From Acidimicrobiia bacterium (GTDB lineage: Bacteria; Actinomycetota; Acidimicrobiia; Spongiisociales; UBA11373), in assembly GCA_029263095.1 (NCBI GenBank), contig JAJCYA010000019.1, forward strand, positions 28,485 through 92,484: a stretch of DNA of 64,000 bases, in the 5' to 3' direction. The notes beneath the pieces are model-generated. The model did no database searches, had not been told where the DNA came from, and saw nothing but the letters and a program-made list of their open reading frames with translations. This document shows, in pieces, positions 37,285 to 45,530 of the stretch. The stretch's first letter is position 1. The number at the start of each line of letters is the position of its first letter. The position numbers were made by a program, and so were the translations under genes.

Positions 37285-38256
37285 ATGCCGGCAGTAGCCG
37301 TCGACGACACTCTGACGCTTGCTCGCGTGGATGTCCCGCTGGATACTCGTGATCGCAATGTCGTTTCGGTCACTACCGCCCCCCAGGGTTTCGAGGGGGA
37401 AGGCTTCCCGGTCAAGCGCGCCTTTGCCGGAGTCGACCTATCGCTTCTGGATCCGTTCATCCACCTAGACCAGATGGGCGAAGTCGAGTACTCCCCAGGA
37501 GAGCCGAAAGGCACGCCGTGGCACCCTCACCGCGGATTCGAGACGGTCACATACATGATCGACGGGATCATGGAGCACCAGGATTCTCAAGGTGGAGGAG
37601 GGGTCATCACAAACGGTGACACACAGTGGATGACTGCAGGCAGCGGGATCCTCCACATCGAACAGCCGCCGGAACACCTCGTCGTATCGGGAGGACTCTT
37701 CCACGGATTCCAACTGTGGGTGAACCTGCCGGGCAAGGACAAATTCCTCTCACCCCGCTACCAGGATCTACGGGGATCCGTGGTGACCCTGCTCACCACT
37801 CCCGACGGGGGCAGCCTCATTCGACTAATCGCAGGCGATCTCGGCGGTCACCGGGGGCCGGGCGACACCCACACCCCGATCACAATGGTCCACGCGACGA
37901 TCTCACCCGGGGCCCGAATGACGCTGCCGTGGCGATCCGATTTCAACGCTCTCGCCTACGTGCTCAACGGCCAGGCGGCATTCGGACTGGAGCGTCGCCC
38001 CGCTCAGAGCGGCCAGCTCGTCGTCTTTGACCACGGCGACACCCTCACGATTTCGGCCGACGAGCGCCAGGAGTCGCGCAGCCCCAACGTCGACGTGCTG
38101 CTACTCGGTGGTCGCCCGATCGGGGAACCGGTGGCCTGGTACGGACCGTTTGTGATGAACACGCGCCAAGAGCTGATCGAAGCCTTCGAGGACTTCCAGG
38201 CGGGCAAGCTGGGAAGCGTTCCCCACACGGATCCGAGCCAAGCCCCACCCGCCTAG
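37285..38256 (+). CDS. Pirin family protein (bicupin)
   Basis: The 323-residue protein has the pirin N-terminal cupin with the metal site HPHRGFETVTYMIDG, then GDTQWMTAGSGILHIEQPPE and GGLFHGFQLWVNLPGKDK, and a C-terminal cupin with SPGARMTLPW. Pirins bind Fe and some have quercetinase activity; others act as redox regulators. The role here is unknown. A weak GAGGGAGA ribosome site precedes the ATG. Confidence 0.9.
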   Translation: MPAVAVDDTLTLARVDVPLDTRDRNVVSVTTAPQGFEGEGFPVKRAFAGVDLSLLDPFIHLDQMGEVEYSPGEPKGTPWHPHRGFETVTYMIDGIMEHQDSQGGGGVITNGDTQWMTAGSGILHIEQPPEHLVVSGGLFHGFQLWVNLPGKDKFLSPRYQDLRGSVVTLLTTPDGGSLIRLIAGDLGGHRGPGDTHTPITMVHATISPGARMTLPWRSDFNALAYVLNGQAAFGLERRPAQSGQLVVFDHGDTLTISADERQESRSPNVDVLLLGGRPIGEPVAWYGPFVMNTRQELIEAFEDFQAGKLGSVPHTDPSQAPPA

Positions 38257-38285
38257 AAGGGGGCGCCTCTCCCCTAGCCGCGCGG

Positions 38286-38291
38286 TAGCCT
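38286..38291 (+). promoter_or_regulatory. Putative -10 box (TAGCCT) of the ABC exporter operon
   Basis: TAGCCT is followed by 6 nt and the ATG at 38298, the same arrangement as at 32590. Confidence 0.45.
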
Positions 38292-38297
38292 CAGCCG

Positions 38298-38978
38298 ATG
38301 GCTCCCGCACACGTCGTTCATGCTCGAGGTCTGACAAGGGCGTACCGGCGGGGAGCCCGTGAGGTTGAAGCACTGCGCGGCGTGGATCTGGACATCTCCC
38401 CCGGGGAACTCGTTGTAATCATGGGGCCCAGCGGCGGCGGCAAGTCGTCCCTGTTGAACCTGCTCGGCGGACTGGACCGGCCCGATGGCGGGACACTGAC
38501 GGTTGCTGGGGTCAATCTGACCACCTCATCTCAGGGTGAGCTAGACGCGTTCCGCCGGCAGCACGTCGGATTCGTGTTCCAATTCTTCAACCTCATAGGC
38601 ACCCTGGATGCCGCCGAGAATGTGGCACTCGCCCATGTAGCCCGCGGTGAAGGGTGGAGCAGCGCGCGGGCTCAGGCTCGAGAGACCCTGGAGGAACTGG
38701 GCCTGAAGGATCGGGTTGATCACCGTCCCGCCGAGATGTCGGGAGGAGAACAGCAGAGGGTCGCGATCGCCCGCGCGGTGGCGGCACGACCCGATCTGCT
38801 CCTCGCAGACGAACCGACCGGCGATGTCGATGCAGCGACGACGGGGGCCATCATGGAGCTCCTGGCCACGCTCAATCGGGACCGCGGGATGACGATCGTT
38901 GCAGTAACCCACGACCCCACATTGGCGCAGTATGCATCCCGGCTTCTCACCCTGAGCGATGGTCGGTTCGTCGGGTGA
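38298..38978 (+). CDS. ABC transporter ATPase (LolD/MacB-type)
   Basis: The 226-residue ATPase has Walker A (GPSGGGKSS), the Q-loop region VFQFFNLIGTLDAAENV typical of the MacB/LolD/FtsE group, the signature MSGGEQQRVAIARA and Walker B (LLLADEPTGD). It powers the two FtsX-like permeases encoded directly downstream, the first overlapping by ATGA. Confidence 0.92.
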   Translation: MAPAHVVHARGLTRAYRRGAREVEALRGVDLDISPGELVVIMGPSGGGKSSLLNLLGGLDRPDGGTLTVAGVNLTTSSQGELDAFRRQHVGFVFQFFNLIGTLDAAENVALAHVARGEGWSSARAQARETLEELGLKDRVDHRPAEMSGGEQQRVAIARAVAARPDLLLADEPTGDVDAATTGAIMELLATLNRDRGMTIVAVTHDPTLAQYASRLLTLSDGRFVG

Positions 38979-40084
38979 TGACGCTCCTGCGGTTCGCGAT
39001 CCGCGACATGTCCGCCGATTGGAGGCGAAGCCTCACACACATCGCCGCCATCGTTCCAATCGTCGCCGCCTACCTGATCCTGAACGCGGTGGCGGGCGGC
39101 CTTCGCGACGAGGCGGTCGCCGTCGAAGCGCAGAACATCGTGCTTCTCTCGCCGAACGCCCTGGACCCCGCCGCCGGACGACTCGCCCCAGAGGTGCTCG
39201 ACCTCGTTTGGGAAGTCGGCGGCTCCGACGTTGCATCCGCCACCCCCATGATTTTCCGCCCCATTCGTATGGACGACCGGGTAGTCCAGTTGCGGGCGGC
39301 GCCGCGTTCCACATGGGACTCGATCCACGATCTAACCCTTCTGTCGGGTTCGTGGCCCGACAACCGTGACGAGATCGTCATCACTGAGGGGATCGCCATC
39401 GCTACCGACTGGAATGTCGGCACACAGGCCGAGATCTTTGGCACCACGTTCACCGTATCGGCATTGGTTCGGGCCCCGGGCACCAAGTTCGCCTCGGTAT
39501 GGATGGATTTCGAACGAGCCGACACGCTCTTCGAAGGTCAAAGCGGATTCCAGATCGTGACCGTAGAGCCCGCAGAAGGAGCAGACCACTTCGACCTGCT
39601 TAGCCGGCTCGACCTTGCCTCGGGAGGCGTGTTCTCGGTCTACTTCGAGTCGGATTTGGCAGAGCAACAGAGCGCTCGAAAGGGCGCAGCCGAGAACCTC
39701 GCCTTCGTCGCCACAGTGGTCGGAGTGGCCGCCCTCGCGTTTGGGGGATTCAACCTCGCCGCCATCGCGCTCACAGAGCGGCATCGAGATCTGGGCATTG
39801 CACGTTCAGTCGGATTCAGCCGCGGCTCCATTGGAGCGGTGGCGTTGCTACGCGCTGCAGTGCTCGCCGCCATCGGCTTCGTGATCGGATCGCTATCGGC
39901 CTTACTCGCATTGAGCGCGACCTCGGCTACCACCGTGCGGAGCTTCGTCTTCCAGGCCGACATCCAACCGCGAGCCTGGATCCTCGGCGCCGCCATCACC
40001 ATTGGAGTCAGCGCGATCGGAACCTTGGTCGCCTTCAGAACCACAACGCGACGTCCCGTACGGTCCCTGCTGGAGACGGGATGA
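38975..40084 (+). CDS. FtsX-like ABC permease, first copy
   Basis: The 369-residue protein has one N-terminal membrane helix, a ~200-residue extracytoplasmic domain and three C-terminal helices (AFVATVVGVAALAFGGFNLA, then a conserved RHRDLGIARSVGFSRGSIG loop). This is the MacB/FtsX architecture. Such systems extract lipoproteins or export small peptides by mechanotransmission. The ATG overlaps the ATPase stop. Confidence 0.87.
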   Translation: MMTLLRFAIRDMSADWRRSLTHIAAIVPIVAAYLILNAVAGGLRDEAVAVEAQNIVLLSPNALDPAAGRLAPEVLDLVWEVGGSDVASATPMIFRPIRMDDRVVQLRAAPRSTWDSIHDLTLLSGSWPDNRDEIVITEGIAIATDWNVGTQAEIFGTTFTVSALVRAPGTKFASVWMDFERADTLFEGQSGFQIVTVEPAEGADHFDLLSRLDLASGGVFSVYFESDLAEQQSARKGAAENLAFVATVVGVAALAFGGFNLAAIALTERHRDLGIARSVGFSRGSIGAVALLRAAVLAAIGFVIGSLSALLALSATSATTVRSFVFQADIQPRAWILGAAITIGVSAIGTLVAFRTTTRRPVRSLLETG

Positions 40085-41169
40085 GTACCGCGCTCCGACT
40101 CGCGCTGGCGGATCTCCGGACCAGAGCCAGCCTGCTCGTAGGCGCGGCACTCCTGGTGTCGGTTCCGATCTCCGGCTTCCTGCTCCTCCACGGGTTCGCC
40201 CGTGGCATCGATGTCGACTTCGCCTCCGAGCCGAGCACAGACCTAGTGGTTCAAGAGGCCAACAGCGTCGGTGAGATAACTGGAAGCCGCATTCCGGCGT
40301 CGGTTGAGGCCGACTTGCGCAATCTGGGAGTCACATTCGCCATCCCGGAAATCCACGCAGTAGCAGGCTCCTCGGCCGACAACGCGGTGCTCCTGCGGGG
40401 TGTGGATCCAGATCGGTACCGCTCCATCGTGACATTCCAGGTCATCGAGGGACGAGCACTTGAGCCCCAGGACACCCAAGAATCGGTGATGCTTGGCGTT
40501 GACCTCGCGGCATCCCGCGGTGTCGGAGCCGGTGAACCGGTCTTGCTCCGGGGACGCCGCTATCAGGTCGTGGGCGTCTTCGAGATCGGCACCTATACCG
40601 ATAACGAGGCTTGGCTATCGCTCGCAGGCGCCCGCGATCTGCTCGGCTGGGGCGACGAGGTCTCGGTGTTCATCGTGCCCGATGACGGTGCGGTCACCGA
40701 GGGGGACGTCCTCCCGGGACCGATGTCGATTGCCAGGCGCGGGGACGTCGTCGACCTGGCCGACGAGTGGGATCCCATCATGTCCCTTGCGTCCTACGCG
40801 ACGCTCTCGCTAGCCATCGCGGCCGCAGTGGTGCTGGCCGTCATCCTGTGGCGGCTCGCCTGGCTACGGCGGCGCGATCTGGCGATTCTCCGCAGCATCG
40901 GCATGGGGCGACGGGTGCCGGTCGCCTACCTCACGGTCCAGGGTGGCATCGTCGCTGCAGGGGGATTGGCCGCGGGGATCGTGGGCGCCATAGCGCTCGG
41001 CCGCATCGTCCAGATCCAGGCCTTTGGAATCCTCTCTCGCGCGATCTTCGACGGTACGGGTATCGTTCGCGGTGCGGCCCTGACGATCGCCATTCTGGCC
41101 TTCGCAGTCACGGTCGCCATGGTCCGGATACTCCGGGCCCGCCCCGCAGAACTGCTGCGCGGCGAATGA
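40081..41169 (+). CDS. FtsX-like ABC permease, second copy
   Basis: The 362-residue protein has the same layout as its neighbour: an N-terminal helix, an extracytoplasmic domain (about 45-240) and three C-terminal helices with RRRDLAILRSIGMGRRVPVA in the loop. It overlaps the first permease by ATGA, so the pair probably forms a heterodimer with the upstream ATPase. Confidence 0.87.
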   Translation: MSTALRLALADLRTRASLLVGAALLVSVPISGFLLLHGFARGIDVDFASEPSTDLVVQEANSVGEITGSRIPASVEADLRNLGVTFAIPEIHAVAGSSADNAVLLRGVDPDRYRSIVTFQVIEGRALEPQDTQESVMLGVDLAASRGVGAGEPVLLRGRRYQVVGVFEIGTYTDNEAWLSLAGARDLLGWGDEVSVFIVPDDGAVTEGDVLPGPMSIARRGDVVDLADEWDPIMSLASYATLSLAIAAAVVLAVILWRLAWLRRRDLAILRSIGMGRRVPVAYLTVQGGIVAAGGLAAGIVGAIALGRIVQIQAFGILSRAIFDGTGIVRGAALTIAILAFAVTVAMVRILRARPAELLRGE

Positions 41170-41185
41170 CCTGGAAGGGGAGAGC

Positions 41186-42079
41186 ATGAGAGTCGCTCGC
41201 ACGATTGCCGTTCTCGCCACAGCACTCGCGATGGTGACGGCCGCCTGTAGCTCTGACGGTGGTAATCCAATATTCACGGGCGGATCGAGCGAAGGCACCG
41301 GAGACGGACCGTTTGGTGTCTCATCGGGCAGCGAGGACACCGGGCCCGGAGAAGGAATCGGTGGACAGGGTGACTCCCCGGACGAGTCCGGCGATGGCAT
41401 CGGGTTCGAGGATCTCGGATCGGCATCGAGTCGACCCCTCCCCTTACGCGAGGGGCTCGGCACATTCAACAACTACGAGTGGCACATGGAGTTCTCGACC
41501 GTCGGACCGACGGCAGATGAACGGATGGATCTGATCACCGACTGGAGCCACAACAACGACCCCGAGTCGAACTTCAGCCGGACGGCCACCACCCAGACCG
41601 GACCCGACTTCGAAACACCCGAGTCGACGACTCAGGAGGTTTACGCAGTAGAGGGCGACACCTGTCAGTTCGACGGCGAGGATTGGACCTTCACCGGAGC
41701 CACCGACCAACAGCGCGAGGTACTCGACGTAGCGGAGCGGCTGTTCGACTTTACGATCGTTCCGGAGAATCCCGTCGAGATCGGCCAGGAGACCGTTGCC
41801 GGAATCCCCGCAACTCACTACCGGTATTCGGTGGCGGGGTTTGGTGCAGAGTCAGGCGCCCTCGTGACGGCCAACGACATGGACTACTGGGTGGCCAACG
41901 ACACCGGCGTGCTCCTCAAGTACACGATGGTGGTGGAATCGCGATCCGGACCGACCAGCGACCCTGAGGCCGAGGTGTACCTGGTAGAGGCCTCTGCAGA
42001 GCTGATGTCGGCGAATGTGGTCGTTCCGATCTCACTCCCGGAAGGATGCCTGGCGGAAAAAGCAGCCAGCGAGAGTTAG
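41186..42079 (+). CDS. Lipoprotein associated with the ABC exporter
   Basis: The 297-residue protein has a lipoprotein signal ending in MVTAAC (Cys about 22), a Gly/Asp/Ser-rich low-complexity spacer (about 25-80) and a ~210-residue domain (NNYEWHMEFSTVGPTADERM, YRYSVAGFGAESG, YLVEASAELMSANVVVPISL) that looks like the LolA/LppX-type half-barrel, although this is by outline only. It follows the second permease by 16 bp with GGAAGGGGAG upstream, and may be cargo or receptor of the exporter. Confidence 0.7.
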   Translation: MRVARTIAVLATALAMVTAACSSDGGNPIFTGGSSEGTGDGPFGVSSGSEDTGPGEGIGGQGDSPDESGDGIGFEDLGSASSRPLPLREGLGTFNNYEWHMEFSTVGPTADERMDLITDWSHNNDPESNFSRTATTQTGPDFETPESTTQEVYAVEGDTCQFDGEDWTFTGATDQQREVLDVAERLFDFTIVPENPVEIGQETVAGIPATHYRYSVAGFGAESGALVTANDMDYWVANDTGVLLKYTMVVESRSGPTSDPEAEVYLVEASAELMSANVVVPISLPEGCLAEKAASES

Positions 42080-42083
42080 AGGG

Positions 42084-42099
42084 CGCGCCGATAGGCGCG
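42084..42099 (+). terminator. Hairpin after the ABC exporter operon
   Basis: CGCGCC/GGCGCG with a GATA loop lies 5 nt past the lipoprotein stop. The stem is short and no U-tract follows. Confidence 0.35.
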
Positions 42100-42200
42100 G
42101 ACTCGGTGGCCTGGGGTTGGGGCCCCGGGCCACCCAGCGATGAGCCGTATGGCGAAGAGCCATGGGCATGGCGCACCTTTGCAGCGCCGGAACGCCTAGA

Positions 42201-43586
42201 TCAGCCGACAGCGCGCAGGCGTCGCCCTACTCTCAACAGAGTCAGCACGAACTCGCTCCACTCTCCGTCGTGTCGATAGGTGAGGTCGCCCCCCATCAGA
42301 CGAGCGAGGTCGCGCGAGATTGTGAGACCGATTCCAACCGCTCCAGTGCGGCTCTGATCGACGTGCTCCCGGAAATAGCGATCGAACACCTCTCCAGTCA
42401 ACCCAGCTTCGACGGGAGGTCCGCTGTCACGAACCGAGATCTCGACGGTTTCAGGTCCGGCCGCCACCGAATGGATCGCAATCCTGGGTCCGCCGTACCG
42501 CTCGGCATTGGTGAGGAGGTTGCGCAGGATCTGGCGCACCCTTCCCCCATCGGCCAGAGCAACGAGCTGCCCATCGGACCTTCCGACCCGTTCGATACCC
42601 GGGAACGCCACGAGGCATCCATCGATGACCGCACCAATCTCGATGGGAGCCGAATCCACTTCGAGCTGGCCAACATCGGCGCGGGCCCCCACGAGGAGAT
42701 CTTCAACCAGATCGGAGAGGTCGGCAGCCTGGGCGGCGATGGTCGACAACATCGAATGTCTTTCGTCGGGCTCGATGCCATCGTCCATGAGAACCTCTGC
42801 GTAACCCAACACCGAGGTCAACGGGGTACGCAGTTCGTGGCTGACGGAGGCAAGAAACTCGTCCTTCGCCAAGACCAGCTGACGCATCTTCTCTTCGGCA
42901 GCTTTGCGGTCCGTGATGTCGATGACGACCACCATGACCCGAGAGAAGTCGAACACGCCGTCGATCTGGGCCACCGACCAGTGCAGGATCGCCGAGAACG
43001 GGGATCCACTGAATCTCTGCCCGGTGAACTCGACCTCGACACGTCCGGAACCATCCCAGATCGCCTCGAATTGTCGCTGCCACGATCCAAGCGAATCCGC
43101 CCCCAGGCTGCTCGCATCCACGGTCCCCAATAGCTCCTCTCGATCAACGCCTACGAGCTCCGAAACGGCTGGGTTGCAGTCGAGAACCTCGACCCGACCG
43201 ACGAGATCCCGGAGAGCCTCTGCGTGAGTTGCCAGGTATCCGGTCAGGTCCTCGACTCCAGAGGCCCGGAGGTCCTCGATACGAGCAACGGCGCCCCGGA
43301 AGTCTTCCAGCCAAGCCGCCACCGGCAACTCGTTGAAGTTGTGCTGAGAGATCTGCTGGGTCCGCTCTACTTCACGCCGGGCCAAGTCCCTGACATTCTC
43401 ATTGAAGTCCTGCATCTCGCGCGACGAGACCTCCAGCGACCGCTCCAACACGCGCCGAGCTCGATCGGCGTCGTCGTAGGAGGTGTCAATGCGCTCGAGC
43501 AGCGCCCCCCACACGCGGGGATCCGTCGGCACTTCGTCTGGACTCAGTCCCAGACGGAGCAGCTGACGGGCGAGCACTCTGTTCAC
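42201..43586 (-). CDS. PAS-containing sensor histidine kinase
   Basis: The 461-residue kinase has no membrane segments. An N-terminal helical region (about 1-125) leads to a PAS-like domain (about 130-228), then HisKA with H250 (ASVSHELRTPLTS) and the ATPase domain with N-box ILRNLLTNAERYGG and VGIGLTISRDLARLMGG. Soluble and coupled by an ATGA overlap to the upstream FIST protein, it probably receives its signal from that partner. No response regulator is adjacent. Confidence 0.88.
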   Translation of the reverse strand: MNRVLARQLLRLGLSPDEVPTDPRVWGALLERIDTSYDDADRARRVLERSLEVSSREMQDFNENVRDLARREVERTQQISQHNFNELPVAAWLEDFRGAVARIEDLRASGVEDLTGYLATHAEALRDLVGRVEVLDCNPAVSELVGVDREELLGTVDASSLGADSLGSWQRQFEAIWDGSGRVEVEFTGQRFSGSPFSAILHWSVAQIDGVFDFSRVMVVVIDITDRKAAEEKMRQLVLAKDEFLASVSHELRTPLTSVLGYAEVLMDDGIEPDERHSMLSTIAAQAADLSDLVEDLLVGARADVGQLEVDSAPIEIGAVIDGCLVAFPGIERVGRSDGQLVALADGGRVRQILRNLLTNAERYGGPRIAIHSVAAGPETVEISVRDSGPPVEAGLTGEVFDRYFREHVDQSRTGAVGIGLTISRDLARLMGGDLTYRHDGEWSEFVLTLLRVGRRLRAVG

Positions 43587-44710
43587 GTCACTTCACCGAT
43601 CGTGGTCAACGTCATCGTCTGATTGTGGAGGTCGCACTTGCCATCTGTGAACGGACTGATCTCGCCGTAGGAATAGAACCCGACCTGGGCTACGCCGGTG
43701 GGCAGGATCTGGAGAGCTGCTTCGAGTTCTTCTTCGGTTCGTTCACCGAGAACGAGCCGGCGACCGACACATGAGATCGCGATCGACAGGGAAGCGTCCG
43801 GCAGGGACCGCGCCATGGTCGATGCCGCTGCATCCTCGGCACCGTCCACGAGCCGATCGAAATTGGCTTGCATGAGCTGAACCCGATGCCCCTCGGGCAG
43901 GTCTCCCGCGAACGTAAGCGACTGCGCTTCCTCGTCCATCCCCAGAATGGTGCGAACTAGCTGCTTGTCCTCATCCGGCTGCCGAAGCGCCAGTGGAAAG
44001 AGCAGGCCGGAGGCAGGGAGCTCCGCTGCCAGATCGCCCAAATACTCCTTGTAGAGCGCCAAGACCGGTCGTCCATCGAGTTCGTACACGACGTTGCCCC
44101 GAGATTTGGTGACGACGCGTTCCGGCCCAAACCCGTCCCAGCCCCCCTTGGAACCGTGCCCGATGCGAACGGCATCGCCGTAGAGGCCAACAGCAGTGGC
44201 GAATCCAGGCGTCGGCTTTCCGTCCACCAGCACCCAAGTCTGGTCGAACCGCGAACCGTCGCCTGCCAAGCCACCTGTGACAGTGACGTCGCCGGAGACG
44301 ATCGAGTTGATGCCGCGTACCAGCTCCGTCCCATTGACATCGAGTCCATCACTCAGGATGAACAGACCATTGAGGTCTGGGTGAGCAAGCTGTCGTGCGA
44401 TGGCAACGCCGGTATCGAACGATCCGTGGAGCGAGATCGGCTCGGCGGCAGCCCTTACCGGCGTCGAGTCGAACTCGACGATCGCAACGGACAATGTGTC
44501 GTCGGCAACCCGGTCACCAAAGATCTCCCCCGCCGTCGAGCACCCGGAGATCGGACAGCCGTATGCCGCTCCGAGTTCCGTGATCGGATCGGTGTCTGCC
44601 ATGTAGCGGGCGGCCCCAAAGCACAACACGAGCGATCGCGTTGGATCTGTCTCAGGAAGGTCGGCCGACCATCCAGAATCTTGGGCGTACCTCAAGGTGT
44701 GCACGCGCAT
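43583..44710 (-). CDS. FIST domain sensory protein
   Basis: The 375-residue protein contains the FIST_N domain (YGCPISGCSTAGEIFGDRVA, VTGGLAGDGSRF) and FIST_C domain (about 220-365, LPTGVAQVGFYSYGEISPF). FIST domains are predicted small-ligand, possibly amino-acid, sensors. It is the first gene of a two-gene operon with the histidine kinase. The ATG at 44710 follows GAGGTG by about 7 nt and is preferred to the GTG at 44719. Confidence 0.88.
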   Translation of the reverse strand: MRVHTLRYAQDSGWSADLPETDPTRSLVLCFGAARYMADTDPITELGAAYGCPISGCSTAGEIFGDRVADDTLSVAIVEFDSTPVRAAAEPISLHGSFDTGVAIARQLAHPDLNGLFILSDGLDVNGTELVRGINSIVSGDVTVTGGLAGDGSRFDQTWVLVDGKPTPGFATAVGLYGDAVRIGHGSKGGWDGFGPERVVTKSRGNVVYELDGRPVLALYKEYLGDLAAELPASGLLFPLALRQPDEDKQLVRTILGMDEEAQSLTFAGDLPEGHRVQLMQANFDRLVDGAEDAAASTMARSLPDASLSIAISCVGRRLVLGERTEEELEAALQILPTGVAQVGFYSYGEISPFTDGKCDLHNQTMTLTTIGEVT

Positions 44711-44877
44711 CCGAATCACCTCGCAAAGGCCAGTTACGTCGTATTTCGGCTGCGACCGGTCCCGGATTGAGGCTTTCGTGACTAGTCAGGATGGAACTCG
44801 CATCAATCATCCCAACCCGGCCAACCCGGCTTCCTCGGCTCAGGTTCGATGAAATCGACGGGTTGGCCGCCGGGCGT

Positions 44878-45339
44878 CTACCAGGGGTCCTTCGACCAGG
44901 ACGCCGTATTGGCCTCGGTGCACTGGACAGGGGCCGACTCGCTGTAGGAGTCGCCCGCATCCACAGAGTGGTAGATCGCAAACCAATCTCCGTTGGTGGT
45001 CTTGGAGAAGACGCATACATCGATGTCGCGGCGTCCCGACTCCGAACTGACCACCAGCGTTCCCGGCGGCTCACCGGCGTCCGAATAACGCAGGTTCGGC
45101 TCCAGATCAAAGAGCTGGTGCACATCGGTGGTGAATTCACCGGTTTCGAGGTGCTGCAGCGCTTGGACCTTGACGGCGGTCAAGAGGTCGAGCTGAGTCC
45201 CCGTGTGGTCGGCGATCCGGGTCATTCGTGAGTACGAAACCAACCCGATCCCCATGAGTACTGACAGCACCAGCAACACGATCATGAGTTCGACGAGCGA
45301 GAAGCCCTGCTCGTCGCCGACAGATACATCGTTATTCAT
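44878..45339 (-). CDS. Orphan type IV prepilin-like protein
   Basis: The 153-residue protein has the prepilin signature GFSLVELMIVLLVLSVLMGI with cleavage expected after Gly12 and Glu at +5, followed by a globular domain with a likely disulfide (two Cys: VCVF and VQCTE). It resembles minor pilins/pseudopilins. No prepilin peptidase, assembly ATPase or platform gene is nearby, so the machinery must be encoded elsewhere. The ATG at 45339 puts the signature at the normal position; the longer frame does not. Confidence 0.85.
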   Translation of the reverse strand: MNNDVSVGDEQGFSLVELMIVLLVLSVLMGIGLVSYSRMTRIADHTGTQLDLLTAVKVQALQHLETGEFTTDVHQLFDLEPNLRYSDAGEPPGTLVVSSESGRRDIDVCVFSKTTNGDWFAIYHSVDAGDSYSESAPVQCTEANTASWSKDPW

Positions 45340-45530
45340 TAGGGAAATTGCATCGGTCGGCGTGACCGTCACCTTGATCCGCTCAGTCGTCTCGTCAGGT
45401 TGCTCGTTCGTGACGCGCCGATGGCGCTCGTATCTCGGCTCGTACCGCCGACTGCTCGAGAGGCTGGACCGCCACATGGCCCCAAGCGAATCGAAGCCGT
45501 CGCCCCTTTCGAGCCGAACTCGAAACAGGC

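Noticed and set aside
42201..43133. A 323-codon plus-strand frame opposite the histidine kinase
   Set aside because: The minus strand has all kinase motifs; the plus-strand frame has none and begins inside the preceding non-coding stretch.
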